Source: SPDF01 sp963699825 (GTDB lineage: Bacteria > Gemmatimonadota > Gemmatimonadetes > Gemmatimonadales > GWC2-71-9). From it: a stretch of DNA of 64,000 nt. Positions within the stretch are counted from its first letter, which is position 1. Every line of letters starts with the position of its first letter. The notes beneath the pieces were generated by a model. It had not been told where the DNA came from. It worked only from the letters and a program-made list of their open reading frames with translations, and did not search any database. This document shows positions 49,906-58,037 of this stretch, one piece after another. A program made the translations under genes and the position numbers. Location of the stretch: the NCBI GenBank assembly GCA_963699825.1, contig CAVOVI010000013.1, positions 124,001-188,000 on the forward strand. The letters are read 5' to 3'.

Positions 49906-52545
49906 GTGCATCCCACCCGGAACCACTTCCTCCCTCCCGATCCCGACGCGTTCAAGCGGGAGCGCCCCTCCCATGGGCGCATCATCGTCATCGCCCCCAC
50001 CCGTGCCGCCTGCGAAACCATTGAGCTGGCCCTCGGCCTGAGCGGTGTGGACACGGTGCTCGAGCGCGAGCACGGCGCCGAACTCCGGGAATGGGCGCTG
50101 GGCGGCAAGGGGTTCGGCATCGTGGCGGGGACCGGGACGGGAAAGACACTGGGCATCCGGCCGGTGGCGGAATCGATTCTCGGCGAGTCGCTTCGGGTCG
50201 GCGTCGTCAACCGCGAGCGCGAGGCCACCCCCGAGACCCCCACCTGGAACGTGGTGATCGTCACCACCGGCATTGCCCGGCGCTGGTTCCAGGATGATCT
50301 CATTACGCGGCACGACACCGTCGTGGTGGACGAGATCCACCAGACCTCCGCCGAACTGGAGCTCTGCCTCGCCCTCGGCAAGCGGGCCGGCGTGCGGTTC
50401 ATCTGGCTCAGCGCGACCGTCGACCCCTCGTTCTATGCCAGGTACCTCGACAGCGCCAACGTGCTGGTGACCGAGGCGTTCGACCCGGCACTCCGGGCTC
50501 GCGTCCGGGTGGAGGCGAAGCAGGCCGAGGAGTTCTTCGACGAGCGCTTCATGCGGCACCTGATTCAGCAGAAGCGCGGGGTGGCGGTCTTCGTGCCCAC
50601 GCGGCGCGAGGTGGAGCAACTCGCGGCTGACCTCGGTGCCCGGTACCCAAAGCTGAACGCGGCGTTCTACCACGGCGGCGAACCGATTCGCGTCATCCGC
50701 GAATTCCTCGAGGGGGATCCCCCCAAGCCATTCCTCCTCGCCATGACCGCCGCCGGCCAGTCCGCCATCAATGTGCGCGGGCTCGACACGGTGGTCATCT
50801 ACGACGCCCGCTACGGCAATGTCGTCGAGCGGGGGCGGAACGTGCTGCATCGGCTCTACCTCGGCGCCAACGAGATTCTCCAGATGGCGGGGCGGGTGCA
50901 TGGCCGGGTGGCCAAGGGCGAGGTGTATATCCTCTCCGACCGGCGGATGGCGTTCGAGGAACTGGTGCCCGGTCCCCCGGAATTCCAGCTGGCAGGTGAC
51001 GCGGAGCGGGTGGCGATTACTTGCGCGTCGATCGGAGTCGATGCCGCCGACCTCGAACTCCCGGTCCCGCTCGACAAGACCGCGTATCGTCGCGCCATGG
51101 CGACGCTGGTCGACCGCGGCTTGATCAAGGATGGGCGCCTCACCAGCTATGGCCGCGAAGTCGAGGCGATTCCGGTGGAGCGGCCGTGGGGTGAACTCCT
51201 GGTGCGAGCCGATCCCGAATTGGTCCCGCTGGTGGCCACGGCGGCAAACATCGACTCGCTGCACCGGATGACGCGGGAGGAGCGGGACCTTCACGGCCTG
51301 ATCGCCAATGGGAGCGATCATCTCACGGCGGCAAATGTCTACGCGGAGGCGGTCAACCAGCACGGCTATCTCGGCGAGGTCTATGGGTTGCCGAGGCATC
51401 TGTTCGAGGAAGGGCTCACGGAGTGGGCCGAGAAGCGCGGTGTGCTGGTGAAGTCGGTGGAGGACACCGCGCTTGGGGTCGCGGCGGTGTATCGGGCGCT
51501 CGACCTGCCACTGCCGAAGACGATGCCGTACGCCTCCAAGGAGCTGCGGACGCGATTCGTTGAGCTTGTCGCGCATGTCATGCCGTTCGACCTGGTCATC
51601 GATGAACACACGGTGGACGGCACCGAGGCCCGGATCTCGAAGACCTCGATGGCGGGCAGTTGGGGCGCGGTGGCGGGGAATCTCCGCTTCTTCGGGGACC
51701 GCAACGGCGTGGCCCGGGCCGGTATCGAGGGGACCACTGTCCCCTACGACCTGATCCGGAAGAACGCCCGCAAGGGGCAGCCGGTGGTCTCCGTGGGGGG
51801 CGCACGGAAACACCGGCACCTGATGGTGTCCAGGCGGCTCACCTATTTCGGCTTCGAACTGGAAACGGTGGTTGAGGAACTCCGGGGCAGCGTGCCACCG
51901 GCACTGCAGGAGCAGGCCCGCGATGCCCTGACCGACGCACTGATGTCCGGCGACACTCCGCACCCGGACCAGGGTCGAATCCGGCGGGCGCTTTCGGAGC
52001 TCGGTGAGCTGTGGCGCCGCTCGGGCGGCTCTCTGGAGCAGGCGGCGACGGCAGCGCTCCGTCCCCGCATTCGGAGCGCCCTCGAAAGCGTCACGAGTTG
52101 GCAGGAGTTCCTGGGCACACGCGTGGCGCTGGATGCCGATGCACTCGTGGATGGTGCCACCCGCGCGCGCCTGCTGGAGCTGCCCTCGATGGTGCGGCTC
52201 CTGGGAGACGCGGTGCCGCTGGACTACGAGGTCGAGGATGGGGAGGGGGTGGTGGTGCTGCGCCTCCGGGAGGGACAGCTGCGCCGGCTCAAGGAAGAGG
52301 ACCTGCCGAAAGTGGATCGGCCGCTCCGCTTCGCCGTCGTCCGAGGTCAGAAGCCCGCCCTGCGCGGCCGTACCCTGGACGAGCTTCGGGATGCGATTCA
52401 GAACGAGCCCCGCGAACGGCGGGGCCGGCATACGGAGATTCGCGGCCCGAAACGCGGTGGGCGCGGAGGCGGCCGGGGGGGCGAGGGCAGGGGCGGTGGA
52501 GGCCGCGGCGGGCGACCCGGCCGCGGGGGGAAGCGCCGCCGGTAG
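49906..52545 (+). CDS. DEAH-box helicase with C-terminal RGG-rich tail
   Basis: An 879-residue SF2 helicase: IVAGTGTGKT (Walker A, about 72-81), VVVDEIHQTS (DEIH, about 139-148), FIWLSATVDPS (SAT), VFVPTRREVEQLA, INVRGLDTVVIYD and QMAGRVHGR (motif VI). After the motor there are winged-helix/ratchet-like segments and an unclassified C-terminal region, then residues 845-879 are almost only Gly and Arg (GGRGGGRGG, GRPGRGGKRRR), a typical RNA-binding RGG tail. The order resembles HrpA/DEAH RNA helicases. GTG 49906 follows the leaderless promoter motif. Likely RNA remodelling. Confidence 0.87.
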   Translation: MHPTRNHFLPPDPDAFKRERPSHGRIIVIAPTRAACETIELALGLSGVDTVLEREHGAELREWALGGKGFGIVAGTGTGKTLGIRPVAESILGESLRVGVVNREREATPETPTWNVVIVTTGIARRWFQDDLITRHDTVVVDEIHQTSAELELCLALGKRAGVRFIWLSATVDPSFYARYLDSANVLVTEAFDPALRARVRVEAKQAEEFFDERFMRHLIQQKRGVAVFVPTRREVEQLAADLGARYPKLNAAFYHGGEPIRVIREFLEGDPPKPFLLAMTAAGQSAINVRGLDTVVIYDARYGNVVERGRNVLHRLYLGANEILQMAGRVHGRVAKGEVYILSDRRMAFEELVPGPPEFQLAGDAERVAITCASIGVDAADLELPVPLDKTAYRRAMATLVDRGLIKDGRLTSYGREVEAIPVERPWGELLVRADPELVPLVATAANIDSLHRMTREERDLHGLIANGSDHLTAANVYAEAVNQHGYLGEVYGLPRHLFEEGLTEWAEKRGVLVKSVEDTALGVAAVYRALDLPLPKTMPYASKELRTRFVELVAHVMPFDLVIDEHTVDGTEARISKTSMAGSWGAVAGNLRFFGDRNGVARAGIEGTTVPYDLIRKNARKGQPVVSVGGARKHRHLMVSRRLTYFGFELETVVEELRGSVPPALQEQARDALTDALMSGDTPHPDQGRIRRALSELGELWRRSGGSLEQAATAALRPRIRSALESVTSWQEFLGTRVALDADALVDGATRARLLELPSMVRLLGDAVPLDYEVEDGEGVVVLRLREGQLRRLKEEDLPKVDRPLRFAVVRGQKPALRGRTLDELRDAIQNEPRERRGRHTEIRGPKRGGRGGGRGGEGRGGGGRGGRPGRGGKRRR

Positions 52546-53058
52546 TCAGGGGAGCAGCGAGAGCCAGAGGTGGTGATAGGCCTCGTGGACGGATTCCTCC
52601 GGCGCGCCGAGGTGGAGCGACAGCTGGAATCCTTCCAGGGCGGCTTCGGCGAGGCGGGCCTCGTCCGGCCCGAGGGGCGGAATGCCGAGGGCGCGACCGA
52701 CGGCAGCGGCGAGCTTGGCCAACTGTTCGGGTGCCTGCGGCGGTAAGTGGATGCCCGGCATGGCGACGAGCGAGGCCCAGCCGGCCCACTCGCCCGACCT
52801 GACCTCGCGGCTGAGGGCGTCCCAGAGGCGGTCCACGGCCTCCGCGCCGGAGCCTTCGAGCGCTGCCAGCCGATGGGCCATTCGGCGCGTGTGCAGCTCC
52901 GCGGCCACGGTAGAGAGCAGCTGCCGCTTGCTCCCATGGTGGTAAGGCACCAGCCCCTTGGCGCATCCGGCCTCTGCGGCGACGCGATCCACGCTCCATT
53001 TCTGGAACCCGTCCCGAAGCAGAACGGTGGTGGCAGCTGCGGTGATGGCATCTTTCAA
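52546..53058 (-). CDS. TetR-family transcriptional regulator
   Basis: A 170-residue repressor: helix-turn-helix in residues 1-48 (AAATTVLLRDGFQKWSVDRVAAEAGCAKGLVPYHHGSKRQLL), then an all-helical ligand domain. It is divergent from an EamA-type exporter and a palindromic operator lies between them, so it most likely represses both. The stop codon touches the stop of the convergent helicase gene with no gap. Confidence 0.87.
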   Translation of the reverse strand: MKDAITAAATTVLLRDGFQKWSVDRVAAEAGCAKGLVPYHHGSKRQLLSTVAAELHTRRMAHRLAALEGSGAEAVDRLWDALSREVRSGEWAGWASLVAMPGIHLPPQAPEQLAKLAAAVGRALGIPPLGPDEARLAEAALEGFQLSLHLGAPEESVHEAYHHLWLSLLP

Positions 53059-53085
53059 GTTGTTGCTCCAGAGATGTTTACAAAC

Positions 53086-53103
53086 TGACTGAACGGTCAG
53101 TCA
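53086..53103. promoter_or_regulatory. palindromic TetR operator between TetR and EamA genes
   Basis: TGACTGAACGGTCAGTCA is an 18-bp dyad with one mismatch. It lies between TTTACA (53077-53082) and CATAAT (53102-53107), a candidate -35/-10 pair for the transporter, so bound repressor would block RNA polymerase. Confidence 0.7.
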
Positions 53104-53127
53104 TAATATCGGATCGAGGGCTCTGCT

Positions 53128-54045
53128 TTGCAAGTCGCCGTCCACCTGCTGCTGTTCGTGGTTCAGATTCTCTTTGCCAGCCTGGCGATTGTCGGGAAGA
53201 TCGTGCTCCGGGACTTCCCTGCGACCTCGATCGTGCTCTTCCGGGTCGTCGGTGCGGCCGGGGTTCTCCTTCTTGTCAATCTGATCTGGACCCGGCGCTG
53301 GGTCCGGGACCGGCGGGACCTCCTGGGCCTGGCGGGGCTGGGCCTCCTGGGCGTCGTGCTCAACCAGACCCTGTTCCTCCTCGGGCTCAGTCACACCACC
53401 GCCATCAATGCCACCATCCTCGTGACCACCATCCCGGTGTTCACCGTCCTCTACTCGGTGATCAGCAAGCGAGAGCCGCCGTCGGCGCTCAAATTCGGTG
53501 GCATCGCCGTGGCCGGGGCGGGTGCCATCTACCTGATCGGTCCCGACCGCCTGTCGCTGGCACCCGATCTGGCTCTCGGAAACCTGCTGATCGTCGTGGC
53601 GATGTTCTGCTACTCCCTCTACCTGGTCCACTCCAAGGCGATGGTCCTCAAGTACGGTGCAGTCACCGTCAGCGCCTACGTCATGATGTTCAGCGCCATC
53701 GGAACGCTGCCCCTCGGCCTCTCGGGGCTGGCGACGGTCGACCTCGGCGCAATTCGTCCCGTCACGTGGATGTGGGTCGCCTACGTGGTGGTCTTTCCGA
53801 CCATCGTGGCGTACTTCCTCAACATCTGGGCGCTGAAGAAGGTCTCCCCCAACCTGGTGGCGGTCTACATCTACCTGCAGCCGCTCTTCACCGTCCTCGT
53901 GGCTCCTGCGGTCTTGGAGGGAGAGAGCGTCACGACGCGTGCTGCCATCGCGGGCGCCGCGATCTTCCTGGGCCTGGCGCTGGTGATTCTCGGAGAGCGC
54001 ATTCAGAATCGAGTCGTACCGGCCCCGGTGATGCCCGGTGAGTAG
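53128..54045 (+). CDS. EamA/DMT-family transporter
   Basis: A 305-residue protein with ten hydrophobic helices in two five-helix EamA repeats (first: FASLAIVGKIVLRDFPATSIVLFRV; second: GNLLIVVAMFCYSLYLVHSKAMV, and LNIWALKKVSPNLVAVYIYLQPLFTVLVA). Drug/metabolite transporters of this type export amino acids, nucleotides or small toxic compounds. TTG 53128 has GAGGG 9 nt upstream. Control by the divergent TetR suggests inducible efflux. Confidence 0.87.
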   Translation: MQVAVHLLLFVVQILFASLAIVGKIVLRDFPATSIVLFRVVGAAGVLLLVNLIWTRRWVRDRRDLLGLAGLGLLGVVLNQTLFLLGLSHTTAINATILVTTIPVFTVLYSVISKREPPSALKFGGIAVAGAGAIYLIGPDRLSLAPDLALGNLLIVVAMFCYSLYLVHSKAMVLKYGAVTVSAYVMMFSAIGTLPLGLSGLATVDLGAIRPVTWMWVAYVVVFPTIVAYFLNIWALKKVSPNLVAVYIYLQPLFTVLVAPAVLEGESVTTRAAIAGAAIFLGLALVILGERIQNRVVPAPVMPGE

Positions 54046-54077
54046 CTCGAAGCCCCTCCACTGTCTTTGCGGTCTTC

Positions 54078-54135
54078 GCGTCTCTTTGCGCCTTCGCGTT
54101 GAAGAGCTCTTCAACGCAAAGACGCAAAGAGACGC
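54078..54135. repeat. 58-nt palindrome centred on AGAGCTCT
   Basis: Two 28-nt arms differ at two positions and meet at GC. Units resemble CTTTGCG/CGCAAAG. It starts 32 nt after the transporter stop; possible roles are a dispersed palindromic repeat and transcript stabilisation or ending. Confidence 0.85.
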
Positions 54136-54154
54136 CAAGGACTCCGCCTGGCAG

Positions 54155-54196
54155 CTCCCCTCTCCGCATGGCGGAGGGGGGGCAGGGGGTGAGGTG
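54155..54196. repeat. CCCTCTCCGC hairpin repeat, related to the pabB insertion
   Basis: CCCTCTCCGC..GCGGAGGGGG with an ATG loop, followed by a G-rich GCAGGGGGTGAGGT. The reverse complement aligns with the CCTCACCCCC..CCCCTCTCC element inside pabB, so two copies occur in this window. Confidence 0.65.
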
Positions 54197-54322
54197 AAAC
54201 GTGAGGAGCCGGAATAAATCGAGCTAAAATGCTGTGAAATATGCGGTTAGGTCGTTTGGTATGGGGCCTCTGTCAGTGTCCCTCATTGAAACCTTTTCGG
54301 GGACTTAGGCGTATCCCTCCAT

Positions 54323-54790
54323 ATGAACGCCCCACAGACGTCGCATCCGACCCCCCTGCCGTCCGTCTTTTCCCCTCTCGCCAAGGCCCTGCTCGACGGG
54401 TTCAGCGAAGGGGTCGTCGTCTTTGACGCCTCCGGCCGGGTCCTGTACGCCAACAGCCAGGCGCGAGCCCAGCTCGAGGGCGAGACCGATCTCGGCACCG
54501 AGACCGCCGAGGACCTTCAGCCGAGGCTCGCTGCCATCGGCGGTCGCATCCGTCCTCTCCGGGTCGGTTCGCTGGAACTCGGTGAGGCGCTCTTCCTCCC
54601 GCCGGTCGAAGGCCCGACCACGCTGGCGGCTCGGGAAAAGGACGCGATCGTCGCTTCCCTCGACGCGCACGGCTGGAAGCTGGCCGAGACGGCCAAGAGC
54701 CTCGGGATCAGTCGCACGACCCTCTGGCGCCGGCTGAAGGCCTATGGCCTTCATCGTGACGGGCGGAGCCGGTGGGCCTCGGCCTCCTGA
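54323..54790 (+). CDS. PAS-like protein with Fis-type helix-turn-helix
   Basis: A 155-residue protein: a short PAS-like sensor (FSEGVVVFDASGRVLYANSQARAQL) and a C-terminal Fis-type HTH (IVASLDAHGWKLAETAKSLGISRTTLWRRLKAYGL), as in the DNA-binding end of sigma-54 activators such as NtrC, but without an AAA+ domain. It therefore cannot itself open sigma-54 promoters; a repressor or accessory role is more likely. TATCCC lies 5 nt before ATG 54323. The 3' end overlaps the next gene by 19 nt. Confidence 0.75.
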   Translation: MNAPQTSHPTPLPSVFSPLAKALLDGFSEGVVVFDASGRVLYANSQARAQLEGETDLGTETAEDLQPRLAAIGGRIRPLRVGSLELGEALFLPPVEGPTTLAAREKDAIVASLDAHGWKLAETAKSLGISRTTLWRRLKAYGLHRDGRSRWASAS

Positions 54791-56901
54791 TTGTAGCGGT
54801 CGCCCTCTCCGCCCCCGCGACCCGAGCCGTTCCGCCCGCTGCATCCGCCGACACACTTCCGACCTTTTCCTCCGAGGCGACTCGCGCGCTGATTGACGCG
54901 CGCGCAGGAGCGCCACGCCGCCGACGACACCACCGTCTCCGACTATACCGCCAGGCTGCGCTACCGGGTGTCGTTCTCCCTCGGGAAGCGTAAATGGGCG
55001 CGGGTGCCCACCTACGCCGTGGAAGAGCAGGAGGGATCGGTGCACTGGCAGGCGCCCAACGACCTGCGGCTCGACATCCTTGGGCGCCGCACGGCAAGCC
55101 GCTCGAAGGACATCACGCTCTCCAGCGACTTCAGTCGGCCCTGGTTCGTTCCGCGGGGGCTCGGCGATTCCGTCCGGATCTTCGGGAACGACTTCCCGAC
55201 CCGTGCGGCGCTTCATCCGCTCGCAGCCGATGGACCGGAGTGGTACCGCTACGAGCTGACGGACAGTATCGCCCTCACCACGGCGAGGGGGACGACGATC
55301 CGGCTCTATTCGGTCGAGGTCGTTCCCTCCCGTCCCGGGCCGTCGCTGGTGGCTGGCACGATCTGGCTTGACTCCGCCTCCGCGCAGGTCGCGCGCTTCA
55401 CCTTCCGGTACGTGGGCAACGAACTCTGGGTCGATCGGGACGACGACGATCCGGATATCGGGAAGATGGGCGGCGCCAAGAAGGCGAATTCGTTCATCAA
55501 CCGGATCCTCACCGTGGACTCCGACCTGGAGTACGGCCTGCAGGACGAGAAGTACTGGATGCCGTCGCGACAGGTGCTCTCCGGCACGCTGCAGATCCCG
55601 ATCATCAGCGACATCATCATTCCCTTCGAGGCGATCACCACCTTCTGGGACTACGAGATCAACAGCGGGCAAGCCGGTGGTCTTCGACACGCCGCCCCCC
55701 GATTCCGGGGCGAAGCGCACCATGGACCGTGAGTCGGACTCCCTGGCCCCGGTCATCCGGTCCGGACAGTGGGCAGACGGCCGCTACGAAGTGCATCGCC
55801 CACCGGTGGACAGCCTTGAAGAGCTATGCGCAGTGGGGCGACTCGCTGAAGCTGGACCTCAACCCGCAGGAAGACCAACAGGTGCGCGACGTCCAGGCAG
55901 AACTCGCCCTGCTGGCGGAAGGCCTGCCATCGGACATCACCGGCATCAAGCCGGGCGGCGTCAACTACGAAGCGTTCGCCGACATCTTCCGCTACAACCG
56001 GATCCAGGGCCCGTCCTTCGGGTATGGATACGCCGTCGATGTCCCGGGGTGGTCCTTCACCCGGGCGCAGGCCACGCTGCGGTTCGGCCTCTCCGACGCT
56101 CGCCTCACCGGGCAACTGGGGCTGATCCGCGAAGCGCCCTCGGGGCGGTGGCGCCTCGAAGGGTATCGCTCCATCGGGGAGGTGGAGCCGTTCTTCTCGG
56201 TGAACACCTTCGGGAACTCGCTGAACGGTGTTTTCGCGGCGCACGACGATGCGGACTACTACCTCGCCCAGGGCGGCCGGATCGGGTACGAGACATCGGT
56301 GGGGCGTGGGCTCGAGCTCGATGTGCGGGCCCGATTCGAAGACCAGCAGAGTGTCGAGACCGATGCCAGGAGCGCCATCAACGACTTCCTCGGCGGCAGC
56401 GGCGACTTTCCGCCGAACCCCGCCGTGACCGAGGGCTTCTTCATCGGGGTGACGGCGACACTGAGCGGGGTAGCGGGAACCGGCACCTGGCGCATCGGCG
56501 CCGAAGGGCTGGGGGGTGAGGGAGAGACGACGGGTCGGTTCATGGCGGAGGTGCGGCAGCGCGCGTTCGGGATGCGTGGTATCACGATCACCGGGCGGGG
56601 TGGTGTGGCAACTACCGATCCGCTTCCGCAGATGGCCTTCCGACTCGGCGGGCTGCAGACCGTGCGGGGCTTCAACTACGGCACCTATCAGGGTCAGGCC
56701 TTCTGGTCGGTGCAGGGCGACTGGACCCCGCTCAAGGGGAAGATCCGCCCAGTGCTCTTCGCCGACGTGGGCCAGGCGGGTGAATTGGGGAGCGTCTTCT
56801 CCCAGAAGCCGCTGGTCGGCGTCGGGGCCGGGCTCTCGTTCTTCAACGGCATCGTCCGCTTTGATTTCAGTGTACCCCTAGCGGGGCCGGCCAGGGTCTG
56901 A
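54772..56901 (+). CDS. DUF5686-like outer-membrane beta-barrel protein (three frameshifts)
   Basis: Repairing three single-base insertions (near 54900-54906, 55670-55676 and 55815-55821) gives about 708 residues. GTG 54772 starts a signal peptide (LLIVAVALSAPATRA). The first part has RYRVSFSLGKRKWARVPTYAVEEQEG, IFGNDFPTRAALHPLAADGPEW and LVAGTIWLDSASAQVARFTFRYVG, like the N-terminal domain of DUF5686 proteins; the last 350 residues are a barrel with GVNYEAFADIFRYNRIQGPS, LQTVRGFNYGTYQGQ and a final RFDFSVPL. Function unknown; a surface transport or assembly role is likely. Start overlaps the PAS-Fis gene, so the two may be co-regulated. Confidence 0.75.
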
Positions 56902-56934
56902 GATTCGACATCCAGTTTGGTGGGCCCCGCTAGG
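56877..56934. repeat. perfect 12-bp inverted repeat spanning the barrel-gene stop
   Basis: CCTAGCGGGGCC (56877-56888) and GGCCCCGCTAGG (56923-56934) flank a 34-nt loop. The first arm encodes the last PLAGP residues and the stop lies in the loop. It may end transcription, though no T-run follows. Confidence 0.7.
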
Positions 56935-56970
56935 CAGGTCCGCGGGGGCAAGTTGGCAGTAGACGGTCGG

Positions 56971-56994
56971 CCTCCCTGCCTCCCTGCCTCCCTG
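56971..56994. repeat. three tandem copies of CCTCCCTG
   Basis: A perfect 8-nt triplication, 6 nt upstream of the -10 hexamer of the thioesterase gene. Same unit length and copy number as the GCTTCCCC tract at 32545-32568. Confidence 0.75.
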
Positions 56995-57000
56995 CCAAGC

Positions 57001-57006
57001 TATCTT
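57001..57006 (+). promoter_or_regulatory. -10 hexamer TATCTT, leaderless thioesterase promoter
   Basis: TATCTT, CAGGG (5 nt), ATG 57012. Identical spacing to kgd and the helicase gene. Confidence 0.5.
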
Positions 57007-57011
57007 CAGGG

Positions 57012-57477
57012 ATGCCCAAGCCCATTCATCATTGAGGAATACGTCCGCTGGTCCGACGTCGACTTCGCCGGCATCATCTTCTACGGCTCGTACGTCCGGT
57101 TCTTCGAGCTGGCCGAGACGGAGCTCTTTCGCGCCGCGGGGCTGCCCTTCGGCACCGTCTTCGACCAGTACGATGTGTTCCTCCCGCGGGTGCAGGTCCA
57201 CACCGAGTTTCATTCGCCTCCCCGGCTCGACGATCACCTGGCGGTGGCGGCCTATATCGGACGCGTCGGCCGGACCTCGATGACGATCGAGTTCGAGGTG
57301 GTCCGGCGGCCCGACGGGACGCATTGCGCCGACGGACACATGGTGCTCGTCTGCGTGGACCGCAAGCACCTCAAACCCTGTCCGATTCCGGAAGCGTTCA
57401 TCGCCCAATTGGCGCCGTACACCATGCCGCGCGATGAAGTGCGGCGGCAGCTCGGCATTTCGGCGGGCGGCAAGTGA
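57012..57477 (+). CDS. 4-hydroxybenzoyl-CoA/acyl-CoA thioesterase (hot-dog fold), one-base frameshift at start
   Basis: The main frame reads FIIEEYVRWSDVDFAGIIFYGSYVRFFELAETELFRAAGL, with WSDVDFAGIIFYGSY as the 4HBT signature and Asp as catalytic residue, then VQVHTEFHSPPRLDDHL and IEFEVVRRPDG. The ATG at 57012 is in another frame; removing one base between 57019 and 57027 gives MPKPFIIEEYVRW, a normal start and 154 residues. It hydrolyses short acyl- or aryl-CoA. GTGA overlap with the next lipoprotein gene. Confidence 0.83.
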
Positions 57478-58034
57478 TACGTTCTCCGCTCGGCGTGCTC
57501 GCCCTCCTCCTCGCGGCGGGGTGCAATCCCCTCAGCGAAAGCGGCACCCTGAGCGCGCATTGGACGGTCCCGGGAGACACAGCCGCCGCGAGTCTCTCGA
57601 TGCCGGTGACAGGACGGTGGTGTGTCGGGCCGAGCCGACTCGACATTCGCGCAGCATCCGGCGACACCGGACTCGGGATCGCCCTCTACCCATCGGACAG
57701 CTCGGCGATGGCAGGGACGTACACGGTTCTCGCACCGGGTGGTCAGCTGCAGGTACGTCCCAGTGCCGGCGTGGCGCTCCGCTGGGTCGGGAAGGTGATG
57801 GTGCAGGGATTGTGGGGAGACTCAGGCACGGTGACGTTGTCCGGGGGCCCGGTGCGTGGCCTTTCGGGGAGCGGTGCTGTCTCGCTGGTTTCCGGTCGGG
57901 ATCAGGACTCGGCGATCGCTCTTGCATTCGAGTTCCGTGGCGTGCGCGTGCAGAACGACACTCTCTGCGACCGGCCGGAGGCGGAGGCCTCCCCGGACTC
58001 GACCGGAACACTGACGGACGATGGGGTAGATTAG
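57474..58034 (+). CDS. predicted lipoprotein of unknown function
   Basis: A 186-residue protein: signal LGVLALLLAAGC with the lipidated Cys, followed by short beta-rich segments (LSAHWTVPGDTAAASLSMPVTGRWCVGPSRLDIR; GTVTLSGGPVRGLSGSGAVSLVSG). A single later Cys pair could form a disulfide. It overlaps the thioesterase stop by GTGA and ends 3 nt before ispH. No recognised family. Confidence 0.68.
   Translation: MIRSPLGVLALLLAAGCNPLSESGTLSAHWTVPGDTAAASLSMPVTGRWCVGPSRLDIRAASGDTGLGIALYPSDSSAMAGTYTVLAPGGQLQVRPSAGVALRWVGKVMVQGLWGDSGTVTLSGGPVRGLSGSGAVSLVSGRDQDSAIALAFEFRGVRVQNDTLCDRPEAEASPDSTGTLTDDGVD
58027..58032 (+). promoter_or_regulatory. -10-like hexamer TAGATT before ispH
   Basis: TAGATT, AGGTC (5 nt), ATG 58038. 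It overlaps the stop region of the previous gene. Matches TAGATA-N5-GTG before proline dehydrogenase. Confidence 0.4.
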
Positions 58035-58037
58035 GTC

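Noticed and set aside
54893..55732. Stand-alone gene starting at TTG 54893
   Set aside because: It is the middle section of the barrel gene; upstream and downstream frames continue it through one-base shifts.
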